Positions 15,568 through 24,093 of a DNA stretch of 64,000 bases are shown here, piece after piece. The position numbers and the translations under genes are program-made. The notes beneath the pieces were generated by a model that was not told the origin of the DNA, did not search any database, and saw only the letters and a list, made by a program, of their open reading frames with translations. This stretch comes from Chachezhania sediminis (GTDB lineage: Bacteria > Pseudomonadota > Alphaproteobacteria > Rhodobacterales > Rhodobacteraceae): assembly GCF_009765275.1 (NCBI RefSeq), contig NZ_VOPH01000001.1, positions 558,001 through 622,000 of the forward strand, given 5' to 3'. Each line of letters starts with the position of its first letter. The first letter of the stretch is position 1.

Positions 15568-16974
15568 GTGCAGCATTTCCCGATCTTTCTCACCACGGCC
15601 GGCCAGCGGGTCGTCGTCTCGGGCGGCGGGGCGGCGGCACTGGCGAAGCTGCGGCTTCTGATGAAGACCGAGGCCCGGCTGGACGTCTTCGCGACCGATC
15701 CCGCGGCCGAGATCCGGCGCTGGGATGCCGAAGACCGCCTGTCTCTGGTCGAACGCGACCTGATCGCCGGCGATGTGAATGGTGCGCTGCTGGTCTATGC
15801 CGCCGACGAGGACGAGGTCGCCGACGCCCGGACCGCGGATCTGGCCCGTGCGGCCGGCATCCTGTGCAATGTCGTCGACAACCTCGATGCAAGTGCCTTC
15901 ATCACGCCGGCCATCGTCGACCGCGACCCCGTGACCATCGCCATCGGCACCGAAGGGGCGGCCCCCGTGCTGGCGCGGCGGATCAAGGCGGACCTGGAAG
16001 CGCGGCTTCCGGCCTCGCTGGGTGTGCTGGCCCGTATCGGCAAGGCGTTCCGCGCCACGGCCGAGGCCCTGCCCGCCGGCCGCCTGCGCCGCGGCTTCTG
16101 GGACCGCTTCTATGCCGAAACCGGGCCGCGCGCCTATGACCGCGACGGCATCGACGGCGTCCAGCCGGCGCTGCAGGACCTGTTCGCAGAATATTCCCAC
16201 GATGGCGGGACGACTGCGCCGCGCAAGGGGCATGTGGCCTTCGTCGGCGCGGGTCCCGGCGATCCAGAGCTTCTGACGCTGAAGGCCCGCAAGGCGCTGG
16301 ACAGCGCAGATGTGGTGATCCACGACCGCCTGGTGACGGCCGAGATCCTGGAACTGGCGCGGCGCGAGGCCACGATCATCGACGTGGGCAAGGAAGGTTT
16401 CGGTCCGTCCACCCCGCAGGCCGATATCGACATGCTGATCGCCGCCCATGCCAGGGCTGGCGCCCATGTCGTCCGCCTGAAATCCGGCGATTCCACCGTC
16501 TTCGGCCGCCTTGACGAGGAAATCGAAGCCTGCGAGGCCGCCGGTGTCGCCTGGACCATCGTGCCGGGGATCACCTCGGCCTCGGCCGCCGTGGCGTCCA
16601 TCGGGCAAAGCCTGACCCGGCGCGGGCGGAACGGGTCGGTCACCTTCCTGACCGGGCACGACATCAGGGGCTTTGCCGAACAGGACTGGACGCGGCTGGC
16701 CGCCCCCGGTTCGGTCGCCGCGATCTACATGGGCAAGGCCGCCGCACGGTTCCTGCAGGGCCGGCTGATGATGCATGGCGCAGGTCCCCAGACCCCGGTG
16801 ACTGTGGTCGAAAACGCCTCGCGCCCGGAAGAGAAGATCCTGGGCACCACGCTCGCCGCACTGCCCCAGACCATCGGCGATGCGGCCCTGGACGGCCCCG
16901 CCCTGATCCTTCTTGGCCTGGCGCCCCGTCGCGCCGCCGCAATGCTGACCGATCTTGAAAAGGAATTCGCCTGA
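15568..16974 (+). CDS. cysG: Siroheme synthase
   Basis: A 468-residue trifunctional enzyme making siroheme from uroporphyrinogen III. The N-terminal dehydrogenase/ferrochelatase part (about 1-205) has the NAD loop VVSGGGAAALAKL and NVVDN with the expected catalytic Asp. The C-terminal SUMT part has GAGPGDPELLTLKA, VIHDRLV, VRLKSGDSTVFGR and VPGITSASA. The start is GTG with AGGAG about eight bases upstream. It is the first gene of the sulfur operon and supplies the cofactor of the sulfite reductase encoded two genes on. It overlaps the next start by one base. Confidence 0.94.
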   Translation: MQHFPIFLTTAGQRVVVSGGGAAALAKLRLLMKTEARLDVFATDPAAEIRRWDAEDRLSLVERDLIAGDVNGALLVYAADEDEVADARTADLARAAGILCNVVDNLDASAFITPAIVDRDPVTIAIGTEGAAPVLARRIKADLEARLPASLGVLARIGKAFRATAEALPAGRLRRGFWDRFYAETGPRAYDRDGIDGVQPALQDLFAEYSHDGGTTAPRKGHVAFVGAGPGDPELLTLKARKALDSADVVIHDRLVTAEILELARREATIIDVGKEGFGPSTPQADIDMLIAAHARAGAHVVRLKSGDSTVFGRLDEEIEACEAAGVAWTIVPGITSASAAVASIGQSLTRRGRNGSVTFLTGHDIRGFAEQDWTRLAAPGSVAAIYMGKAAARFLQGRLMMHGAGPQTPVTVVENASRPEEKILGTTLAALPQTIGDAALDGPALILLGLAPRRAAAMLTDLEKEFA

Positions 16975-17291
16975 TGTCCCGCGTTTCGCGCCCCTTCACG
17001 CCCAAGGTCGTCACCGCCAACGACCTTCTGGAAGGCGATGTCATTTACCTGACCGAAGACGATACCTGGACCCGGCGCCTGGCCTCGGCCGAGGTGATCG
17101 AGGACGAGGCCCATGCCCAGCTGCGCCTGCTGCATGCGGAACGCCAGCCGGCCGTGGCCGTGGGCCCCTACCTGGCCGACGTGTCGATGGGCCCGAACGG
17201 CCCCGAGCCCACCCATTTCCGCGAGGATTTCCGCCGCACCGGTCCGTCCAACTACCATCACGGCAAGCAGGAGGTATCGACCCATGTATAA
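16974..17291 (+). CDS. DUF2849 protein of the sulfur operon
   Basis: A 105-residue soluble protein (RPFTPKVVTANDLLEGDVIYL, then GPYLADVSM and the THFREDFRRTGPSNYHHG tail) belonging to DUF2849. The family is regularly found between siroheme synthase and sulfite reductase in alphaproteobacteria, but no activity is known to me. Start and stop overlap both neighbours (one base with cysG, eight with the reductase), so tight translational coupling suggests a stoichiometric or assembly role in sulfite reduction (inference). Confidence 0.85.
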   Translation: MSRVSRPFTPKVVTANDLLEGDVIYLTEDDTWTRRLASAEVIEDEAHAQLRLLHAERQPAVAVGPYLADVSMGPNGPEPTHFREDFRRTGPSNYHHGKQEVSTHV

Positions 17292-18948
17292 GTATTCCGA
17301 ATTCGACGATGCCTTCCTGGCCCAGCGCAACGCCCAGTTCCGTGCGCAGGTCGAACGCCGCATCGCCGGCAACCTGACCGAGGACGAATTCAAGCCGCTC
17401 CGTCTGATGAACGGCCTGTACCTGCAACTCCATGCCTACATGCTGCGGGTCGCGATTCCCTATGGAACGCTGAATTCGGTCCAGATGCGCCAGCTGGCGC
17501 TGCTGGCCCAGAAGTGGGACAAGGGCTATGGCCATTTCACCACGCGGCAGAACATCCAGTACAACTGGCCGAAACTGCGCGACGTGCCGGATATGCTGGA
17601 CTCGCTGGCAGAGGTCGGGATGCACGCCATCCAGACGTCCGGCAACACGATCCGGAACGTGACCGCCGACCATTTCGCCGGTGCGGCCGCGGACGAATAC
17701 CTGGATCCGCGCCCCTACGCCGAACTGGTGCGCCAGTGGTCGACCGATCACCCGGAATACCAGTTCCTGGGCCGCAAGTTCAAAGTGGCCGTATCGGGGT
17801 CCACCCATGACCGCGCCGTGATCCGCGCCCATGACATCGGCCTGCAAGTCGTGGAAAAGGACGGCCGGACCGGGTTCACCGTCCTCGTGGGCGGCGGTCT
17901 GGGCCGAACACCGATGATCGGCAAGGTGATCCGCGAGTTCCTGCCCGAACACGACCTGCTGCCCTATCTGGAAGCGGTCCTGTCGGTCTACAACACCTTT
18001 GGCCGTCGCGATAACAAGTACAAGGCGCGCATCAAGATCCTGGTTCACGAGACCGGCATCGACGAGATCCGCGCCCGGGTCGAGGAACGCTTTGTCGAGA
18101 CCCGCGCCGAATTCTCGGACGCCGCGATGGACGTGCTGGCCGAGATCCGCGAACATTTCGCCGCGCCCGCCTTCTCGCGCCGGTCGCTGGCCCCGTTCGA
18201 ATCCGCCTATACCAACGATCCAGTCTTCCGGTCGTGGGTCGACACGAACATCGCCGAGCACAAGGCGGACGGGCATGCCATCGTCACCATCTCGCTGAAG
18301 GCGCCGGGGGCAACCCCGGGCGACGCCACGGCGGCGCAGATGCGTCTGATGGCAGACCTGGCCGAAGCCTATTCCCATGACGAGCTGCGGATCAGCCACG
18401 AGCAGAACGTGATCCTGCCCCATGTCCACAAGGCCGACCTGCCCGCGATCCATGCGGCGCTGAAGGACGGCGGGCTGGCCACTGCCAATATCGGCCTGAT
18501 TTCCGACATCATCGCCTGCCCGGGGATGGACTACTGCGCGCTGGCGACGGCCCGGTCGATCCCGATCGCCCAGGAAATCGCGACCCGCTTCGACGAACTG
18601 AAGCTGGAACACGACATCGGCGAGCTGAAGATCAAGATTTCCGGCTGCATCAATGCCTGCGGTCACCACCACGTGGCCCATATCGGCATCCTGGGCCTGG
18701 ACCGCGCAGGCGTGGAGAACTACCAGATCACGCTGGGCGGCGAGGCGGACGAGAACGCGGCCATCGGTACCCGCACGGGCCCCGGTTTTTCCGCGGACGA
18801 GATCGTGCCGGCCATCGAACGGATCGTGGACGCCTATCTGACGCTCCGGAAAGGCCCCGCCGAGACGTTCCTGCAAACCTACAAGCGGCTGGGCATGGAC
18901 CCGTTCAAGGCCGCGCTTTACGAAGAGGCAAAAGCCGATGCGGCCTGA
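17284..18948 (+). CDS. cysI: Sulfite/nitrite reductase hemoprotein (siroheme, 4Fe-4S)
   Basis: A 554-residue enzyme for six-electron reduction of sulfite to sulfide. The twofold reductase repeats are visible, with HFTTRQNIQYNWPKL in the first half. The cluster/siroheme cysteines are IACPGMDYCALA (C-x5-C) and SGCINACGHHH (C-x3-C). It lies between siroheme synthase and PAPS reductase, so assimilatory sulfite reductase is more likely than nitrite reductase. No CysJ flavoprotein is adjacent; ferredoxin or flavodoxin may supply electrons. AGGAGG precedes the ATG. Confidence 0.92.
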   Translation: MYKYSEFDDAFLAQRNAQFRAQVERRIAGNLTEDEFKPLRLMNGLYLQLHAYMLRVAIPYGTLNSVQMRQLALLAQKWDKGYGHFTTRQNIQYNWPKLRDVPDMLDSLAEVGMHAIQTSGNTIRNVTADHFAGAAADEYLDPRPYAELVRQWSTDHPEYQFLGRKFKVAVSGSTHDRAVIRAHDIGLQVVEKDGRTGFTVLVGGGLGRTPMIGKVIREFLPEHDLLPYLEAVLSVYNTFGRRDNKYKARIKILVHETGIDEIRARVEERFVETRAEFSDAAMDVLAEIREHFAAPAFSRRSLAPFESAYTNDPVFRSWVDTNIAEHKADGHAIVTISLKAPGATPGDATAAQMRLMADLAEAYSHDELRISHEQNVILPHVHKADLPAIHAALKDGGLATANIGLISDIIACPGMDYCALATARSIPIAQEIATRFDELKLEHDIGELKIKISGCINACGHHHVAHIGILGLDRAGVENYQITLGGEADENAAIGTRTGPGFSADEIVPAIERIVDAYLTLRKGPAETFLQTYKRLGMDPFKAALYEEAKADAA

Positions 18949-19711
18949 ACCCCTGTTCGATGCCGACAAGGCGGCGGGCGGTTCGGAAGACCCCGAACTC
19001 GTCGCCCGTGTCGCTGCATTGAACGACCGGTACCGGCATCACAGCGCCACCTCTGTCATGCAGGGCGCGCTGCGCGAAGCCGGCAATATCGCCCTGGTTT
19101 CGTCCTTCGGGGCGGAATCGGTGGTGTTGCTGCACATGGCGGCGGTCCACAACCGCAAGGTTCCGGTGCTGTTCATCGACACCCAGATGCTGTTCGCGGA
19201 AACCCTGCAGTACCAGCGCGACGTGGCCGAGCGGCTGCATCTGGAAAACGTCCACGTGATCCGCGCGGACGAACAGGAGCTGGCCTTCGAGGATCCGGAC
19301 AACACGCTGCACCAGTTCAGCACCGATGCCTGCTGCGCCCTGCGCAAGACCCGGCCGCTGGACAACGCGCTGTCGCGCTACGATGGCTGGATCACGGGCC
19401 GCAAGCGGTTCCAGTCGGGGACGCGCGCGGCGCTGGATTTCTTCGAGGTCGAAAGCGGCACCGGACGGATCAAGGTGAACCCGCTGGCGCACTGGGCGCC
19501 GGACGACGTGAAGTCCTACATGGAAGAAAACCGCCTGCCCCGGCATCCGCTGGTCGCCAGGGGCTATCCTTCCATCGGCTGCGCGCCCTGCACCACCCCG
19601 GTGGCCCCGGGCGAAGATCCCCGCGCCGGACGCTGGCGCGGGTCGGACAAGGACGAATGCGGCATCCATTTCGTCAACGGCAAGATGGTACGGATAGGAG
19701 CACGCTCATGA
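18938..19711 (+). CDS. cysH: Phosphoadenylyl-/adenylyl-sulfate reductase
   Basis: A 257-residue thiol-dependent reductase producing sulfite from PAPS or APS. The nucleotide-binding start is VSSFGAESVVLLHM. Two cysteine pairs, DACCALRKTRPL and SIGCAPCTTPV, are those that bind a [4Fe-4S] cluster in APS-type reductases and are missing from enterobacterial CysH, so APS is the probable substrate. The C-terminal ECGIH carries the catalytic Cys. It overlaps cysI by 11 bases and the DUF934 gene by four. Confidence 0.93.
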   Translation: MRPEPLFDADKAAGGSEDPELVARVAALNDRYRHHSATSVMQGALREAGNIALVSSFGAESVVLLHMAAVHNRKVPVLFIDTQMLFAETLQYQRDVAERLHLENVHVIRADEQELAFEDPDNTLHQFSTDACCALRKTRPLDNALSRYDGWITGRKRFQSGTRAALDFFEVESGTGRIKVNPLAHWAPDDVKSYMEENRLPRHPLVARGYPSIGCAPCTTPVAPGEDPRAGRWRGSDKDECGIHFVNGKMVRIGARS

Positions 19712-20103
19712 GCGTTATCGTGACCGATGCGGGCTTCGGCCCCGACGACTGGACCCACGGCTATGAACCCGCTGCCGAAGGCCCGGCGCGTGCCATCGAC
19801 GTGGCGTCCGACACCGATCCCGACACGGTCCCCCTGGGCCAGGAGATCGAGATGATCCGCGTGGCCTTCCCGGCCTTTTCCGATGGCCGCGGCTTCACCA
19901 TCGCGCGCCAACTGCGCCGCCGCGGTTTTGCCGGGCGCCTGCGGGCCGCAGGCCACATCCTGTCGGACCAGTACGCCATGGCGCGCCGGTCCGGCTTCGA
20001 CGAGGTCGAGATCGACGAGGCCCTGGCCCAACGCCAGCCCGAGGCGGAATGGCAGTTCCGCGCCGACTGGCAGGACCACGATTACCGCGCCCGCCTGCGC
20101 TGA
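19708..20103 (+). CDS. DUF934 protein of the sulfur operon
   Basis: A 131-residue soluble protein with the DUF934 core: IRVAFPAFSDGRGFTIARQL, RRRGFAGRLRAAGHILSDQ, and a RSGFDEVEI region. It is a standard companion of sulfite reductase in proteobacteria and is often suspected of an oxidoreductase or electron-donor role, without direct evidence known to me. ATGA overlap with cysH and GGAG upstream. It is the last gene of the tightly packed operon. Confidence 0.88.
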   Translation: MSVIVTDAGFGPDDWTHGYEPAAEGPARAIDVASDTDPDTVPLGQEIEMIRVAFPAFSDGRGFTIARQLRRRGFAGRLRAAGHILSDQYAMARRSGFDEVEIDEALAQRQPEAEWQFRADWQDHDYRARLR

Positions 20104-20209
20104 GCGCGGCGCGCCCTTGCAAACGGGGCCCCGAACGTGCGTGACGCAGTGTCGCGACAGTTCATGGCAGTCCCCCGATCCCGAACAACGTATAACCGGA
20201 GGTGCCGGC

Positions 20210-20268
20210 ATGCGGCCGGCATGACATGCTTTGACCGAACTTCGCCCAGTGGATACGACCGTGACTGA
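20210..20268 (+). other. Possible leader mini-ORFs before the ferredoxin-NADP reductase gene
   Basis: An optimal GGAGG (20198-20202) precedes a four-codon frame, MRPA-stop (20210-20224). Its stop overlaps the ATG of a 15-codon frame at 20221 (ATGA), MTCFDRTSPSGYDRD. That frame's stop (20266-20268) overlaps the first codons of the GTG start at 20261. The chain of start-stop overlaps could couple translation to the reductase gene. It may also be coincidence. Confidence 0.3.
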
Positions 20269-21118
20269 CGCCGCTCCGATCAAGAACGATGCCTCCTCCT
20301 CGAAGGTGGCGACCAAGGCCCTGCCCGACGCCCAGACCGTGACAGCCGTGAAACACTGGACCGACCGGCTGTTTTCCTTCCGCGTGACGCGCCCGGCCAG
20401 CCTGCGCTTCCGGTCCGGCGAATTCGTCATGATCGGTCTGATGGGCGATCCCGATCCCGCGACCGGCAGGCAGAAGCCGCTGCTGCGCGCCTATTCCATC
20501 GCCTCGCCCTCGTGGGACGAGGAGCTGGAGTTCTATTCGATCAAGGTGCAAGACGGCCCGCTGACCTCGAAGCTGCAGCACATCCGGGTGGGCGACGAGA
20601 TCATCCTGCGCCCGAAGCCCGTGGGTACGCTGGTCCATGACGCGCTGCTGCCCGGCAAGCGGCTGTGGTTCTTCGCCACCGGCACCGGCTTCGCACCCTT
20701 CGCCAGCCTTCTGCGCGAGCCGCAGACCTACGAGGACTATGATGAGATCGTCATTACCCATACCTGCCGCGAAGTGGGCGAGCTGACCTATGGTGCCGAG
20801 CTGATCGAGGGGCTGAAAACCGACGAACTGCTGGCAGAGGTGATCGGCGAGGGTTTCTGGAAGAAGATCCGCTATTATCCGACCACGACCCGGGAAGAGA
20901 GCCCGAAGATGGGCCGCATCACCAACCTGATGCGCTCGGGCGAGGTATTTGCCGATCTGGGGATCGACCCGATCAACCCGGCGACCGACCGCGCCATGGT
21001 CTGCGGCAACCTGGCCTTCAACCTGGAGATCAAGGAACTTCTCGAAGGCTATGGTCTGGAGGAAGGCGCGAATTCCGATCCCAAGCAATACGTGGTCGAA
21101 AAAGCCTTCGTCGACTGA
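20261..21118 (+). CDS. fpr: Ferredoxin/flavodoxin-NADP+ reductase
   Basis: A 285-residue FAD enzyme passing electrons between NADPH and ferredoxin or flavodoxin. The FAD-binding motif is LRAYSIASPSW, the NADP-binding motif FFATGTGFAPFASLLR, and the C-terminus GNLAFNLEIKELLEGYGL ends in VVEKAFVD, typical of bacterial type FNR. No upstream ATG is in frame; GTG at 20261 or TTG at 20231 are possible, and I prefer GTG with low certainty. It lies 157 bp after the sulfur operon, where it could supply sulfite reductase with reductant (inference). Confidence 0.92.
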   Translation: MTDAAPIKNDASSSKVATKALPDAQTVTAVKHWTDRLFSFRVTRPASLRFRSGEFVMIGLMGDPDPATGRQKPLLRAYSIASPSWDEELEFYSIKVQDGPLTSKLQHIRVGDEIILRPKPVGTLVHDALLPGKRLWFFATGTGFAPFASLLREPQTYEDYDEIVITHTCREVGELTYGAELIEGLKTDELLAEVIGEGFWKKIRYYPTTTREESPKMGRITNLMRSGEVFADLGIDPINPATDRAMVCGNLAFNLEIKELLEGYGLEEGANSDPKQYVVEKAFVD

Positions 21119-21131
21119 TCCCGGCCTGGCC

Positions 21132-21154
21132 GAAGCCGCTTTCAAAGCGGCTTC
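21132..21154 (+). terminator. Hairpin after fpr
   Basis: GAAGCCGCTTT and AAAGCGGCTTC form an 11-bp stem with a TTTCAAA centre, 13 bases after the stop. No T-run. Same design as the hairpins at 7858 and 48657. The remainder of the gap to 21411 shows nothing recognisable. Confidence 0.6.
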
Positions 21155-21411
21155 CGCGCGATGCCCTGCGGGGGAAAGGCGGGCACGAAACGGCTTCGCG
21201 GCCCGCAGCCATCAAAAGCCCCGCGAAGATCGGGCATGACGGCAAGGTCAGGCTCAAAGCCGCCTTCGTCATGCGGCGTCTTCGCGGCGCGCGCTGCGGA
21301 ACCCGGGATCCCCGAACCGCGCCCTTTCCTTGCCTGCGGTCCTGTGTCTTGTACCGCGCCCGCACCGGGCATAGGTTGACGCCGTTCGGCCAAGGGAAGG
21401 ATACGCGCACC

Positions 21412-22401
21412 ATGGACCGTTTCGACCAAGCCCCCGAAACCGCACTTGCCTGGCACCGCGACGGCACCGGCGCCGCCCTTGCCACCGTGATCGAGACCTG
21501 GGGCTCTGCCCCCCGCCGCGCCGGCGCGCAACTCGCCGTGAGCGGCGACGGGCGCATCGAAGGTTCCGTCTCCGGCGGCTGCGTCGAAGGCGCCGTGATC
21601 TACGAAGCGGCCGATGCCATCGCCGACGGCAGGCACAGGGTTCTGGAATTCGGCGTGTCCGACGACGACGCCTTCGCCGTGGGTCTGGCCTGCGGCGGCA
21701 CCATTCGAATCCTTGTCGAACCTGTCGGCGGCTCTCTGCCCCATGACACCCTTGCCGCCCTGGTCGATGCCCGCACGAAACGCGAGGCGCTGGCCTATGC
21801 CGTCGATCTGGAGACAGGCGCAGGCCAGCTGGTCCGCGAGGGGGAAGAAGTCGCCACCCGCCTCCGCATGGACCGCTCCGGCGTGGCCGAGGACGGGCGC
21901 ACCTTCTATGCGATCCACAACCCGCCCCTGCGCCTGGTGCTGGTCGGCGCTGTCCATATCGCGCAGGCCCTTGTGCCGATGGCCCGGATCGCGGGCTATG
22001 ATCCCGTCCTGATCGACCCGCGCCCCGCCTTCGGTTCCGACGCCCGCTTCCCCGGAGAGACAATCCTGGACGACTGGCCGGACGAGGCGGTGACGCAGCT
22101 GGGCCTGGACGCCCGGACCGCGCTGGTCCTTCTGACCCACGACCCAAAGATCGACGACCCCGCGCTGGAAACCGCCCTGCGCGCCGCCCCCGGTGAAGGT
22201 CCGTTCTACATCGGCGCCCTCGGCTCCACCCGGACCCATGCCAAGCGCGTCGCCCGCCTGACTGCCAATGGGTTCACCGAGGCAGAGCTGTCGCGAATCC
22301 ACGCGCCCGTTGGCCTGGATATCGGTGCGGCGGGACCGGCGGAAATCGCGGTGTCGATCCTGGCCCAGATGACGGCCGTCCTGCGCGGCAAGGCGGAATG
22401 A
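21412..22401 (+). CDS. XdhC/CoxI-family molybdenum-enzyme maturation protein
   Basis: A 329-residue protein of the XdhC/CoxF/CoxI family, which holds and sulfurates molybdenum cofactor for xanthine-dehydrogenase-type enzymes. Visible signatures are RAGAQLAVSGDGRIEGSVSG with GGCVEGAV, a Rossmann-like LVGAVHIAQALVPMARIAGY, and IGALGSTRTHAKRVARL near the C-terminus. AAGGA precedes the ATG. It overlaps the molybdopterin-binding protein by four bases and lies upstream of coxS and coxM, so its client is probably that hydroxylase. Confidence 0.9.
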   Translation: MDRFDQAPETALAWHRDGTGAALATVIETWGSAPRRAGAQLAVSGDGRIEGSVSGGCVEGAVIYEAADAIADGRHRVLEFGVSDDDAFAVGLACGGTIRILVEPVGGSLPHDTLAALVDARTKREALAYAVDLETGAGQLVREGEEVATRLRMDRSGVAEDGRTFYAIHNPPLRLVLVGAVHIAQALVPMARIAGYDPVLIDPRPAFGSDARFPGETILDDWPDEAVTQLGLDARTALVLLTHDPKIDDPALETALRAAPGEGPFYIGALGSTRTHAKRVARLTANGFTEAELSRIHAPVGLDIGAAGPAEIAVSILAQMTAVLRGKAE

Positions 22402-23399
22402 AGTTCGGTCCCCGCCCGGTGGCCGAGGCCGCGGGCACGATCCTGGCCCATTCCATCAGCCTGCCCGACGGGCGCCTGCGCAAGGGCGCGTCGCTGGGGA
22501 CCGCCGAGATCGCCCGCCTTCAGGCGGCCGGCCTGACAGAGATCATCGTGGCCGCCCCCGATACGGGCGACATCGATGAAAACGAAGCCGCCGACCGGCT
22601 GGCCCGTGCATTGGTCCCCGATCCGGCCGCCGTGGGCCTCAGGCGGACCGATGCCTTCACCGGCCGCGTGAACCTGATCGCGGAAAGCCCCGGCGTGGTG
22701 GTCGTCGATGCCGACGCCATCGACCGCTTCAATGCCGTGAACCCTATGATCACGGTGGCCACCCTGGCCCCGTTCCAGCAGGTCGCCCCCGGCAACATGG
22801 TCGCGACCGTAAAGATCATCGCCTATGCCGTGCCCGACGCGGATGTCGATGCCGCCATCGCCACGGCCACCAATGCGATCCGCGTGGCGCCGCCCGCCCA
22901 TGCCAGCGCCGGGCTGGTCGTCACCTCCATCCCCGGGGGTCCGGACGACGCCAAGGGCATCCGCGTGATCGGCGAACGTCTGACCGCCCTTGGCCTGACA
23001 CTGGACGGTGTGGAAACGGTGCCCCACCGCACGCCCGACCTGGCCGCAGCGCTGGGGCGCGCGCCCGGCGACATGGTGCTGATCCTGACCGGATCGGCCA
23101 CGTCGGATCCGAACGACGTGGCCCCGTCGGCGGTGCGCGCGGCGGGCGGCATGGTGACGCGGTTCGGCATGCCCGTCGACCCCGGCAACCTGCTGTTCCT
23201 GGGCGATCTGGGCCCCCGCCCTGTGATCGGCCTGCCGGGCTGTGCGCGATCACCCGCCCTGAACGGGGCCGATTGGGTCCTGTCCCGGGTGGCCTGCGGG
23301 ATCGCGGTATCGGCCGCGGATATTGCCGGAATGGGGGTCGGCGGCCTTCTGAAGGAAATCCCCACGCGGTCGCAACCCCGCGCCGGGCGCAAGCGCTGA
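22398..23399 (+). CDS. Molybdopterin-binding protein (MoaB/MoeA-like domain)
   Basis: A 333-residue protein with an N-terminal part (FGPRPVAEAAGTILAHS, GRLRKGASL) and a C-terminal MoCF-type core, including VVTSIPGGPDDAKGIRVIGER, MVLILTGSATSDPNDVAPSA and the Gly-rich PVIGLPGCARSPALNG. Alphaproteobacterial homologues are often fused to a MobA-like nucleotidyltransferase of about 200 residues, and that half is absent here. It probably acts in molybdenum cofactor handling for the adjacent Cox enzyme. The ATG overlaps the xdhC-type gene stop. Confidence 0.85.
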   Translation: MKFGPRPVAEAAGTILAHSISLPDGRLRKGASLGTAEIARLQAAGLTEIIVAAPDTGDIDENEAADRLARALVPDPAAVGLRRTDAFTGRVNLIAESPGVVVVDADAIDRFNAVNPMITVATLAPFQQVAPGNMVATVKIIAYAVPDADVDAAIATATNAIRVAPPAHASAGLVVTSIPGGPDDAKGIRVIGERLTALGLTLDGVETVPHRTPDLAAALGRAPGDMVLILTGSATSDPNDVAPSAVRAAGGMVTRFGMPVDPGNLLFLGDLGPRPVIGLPGCARSPALNGADWVLSRVACGIAVSAADIAGMGVGGLLKEIPTRSQPRAGRKR

Positions 23400-23535
23400 C
23401 ATCCGTCAGGGGCCCCCTTGCATCCGGCCGCTGCGGCATCCCCGCGACGCGAAGTTTTCGGTTCTCATTCCCGGGCCTGCGTGATTTAACTTCGGTCGAG
23501 TTAGGTACACCGACCAAGACGGCAGGGAGAGTCTG

Positions 23536-24021
23536 ATGGCGACTGTCACGATGACCGTGAACGGCAAGTCCGTTTCCGGCGATGTCGAGGGGCGCACGCT
23601 GCTGGTGCAGTTCCTGCGCGAGAATCTGAAACTGACCGGCACCCATGTGGGCTGCGATACCAGCCAGTGCGGCGCCTGCGTGGTGCATGTCGATGGCGCG
23701 GCCGTGAAGGCCTGCACCATGCTGGCAGTCGAGGCCGATGGCACAACCGTCGCCACGATCGAAGGCCAACAGGCCGAAGACGGCACGCTGAGCACGGTCC
23801 AGAAGGCATTCCAGGACTATCACGGGCTGCAATGCGGGTTCTGCACCCCGGGCATGGTGATGTCGGCCACGGCGCTTTTGAAGGAAAACCCCAAGCCCAC
23901 AGAGGCCGAGATCCGGCACTACCTCGAAGGCAACATCTGCCGTTGCACGGGCTATCACAACATCGTCAAGGCGATCCTCGCGGCCTCGGGCCAGGAGGTT
24001 CCGGCCATCGCCGCCGAATAA
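23536..24021 (+). CDS. coxS: CO dehydrogenase-type small subunit ([2Fe-2S])
   Basis: A 161-residue iron-sulfur subunit of the xanthine oxidase/CO dehydrogenase family. The N-terminal plant-type cluster is [16 protein letters not shown] with a further Cys; the C-terminal cluster is [10 protein letters not shown] and GNICRCTGY. It carries electrons from the molybdenum site to FAD. GGGAGAG precedes the ATG. In the usual roseobacter form II order coxS-coxL-coxM, the large subunit would follow, but here coxM starts 72 bp later. Confidence 0.93.
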   Translation: MATVTMTVNGKSVSGDVEGRTLLVQFLRENLKLTGTHVGCDTSQCGACVVHVDGAAVKACTMLAVEADGTTVATIEGQQAEDGTLSTVQKAFQDYHGLQCGFCTPGMVMSATALLKENPKPTEAEIRHYLEGNICRCTGYHNIVKAILAASGQEVPAIAAE

Positions 24022-24093
24022 ACCTCCGCTGGCGGACGTGCTGATGCGTCCGCCGCCCACCGGTGCCTGCACCGCCAGCCAGGAGAGTGAGAG

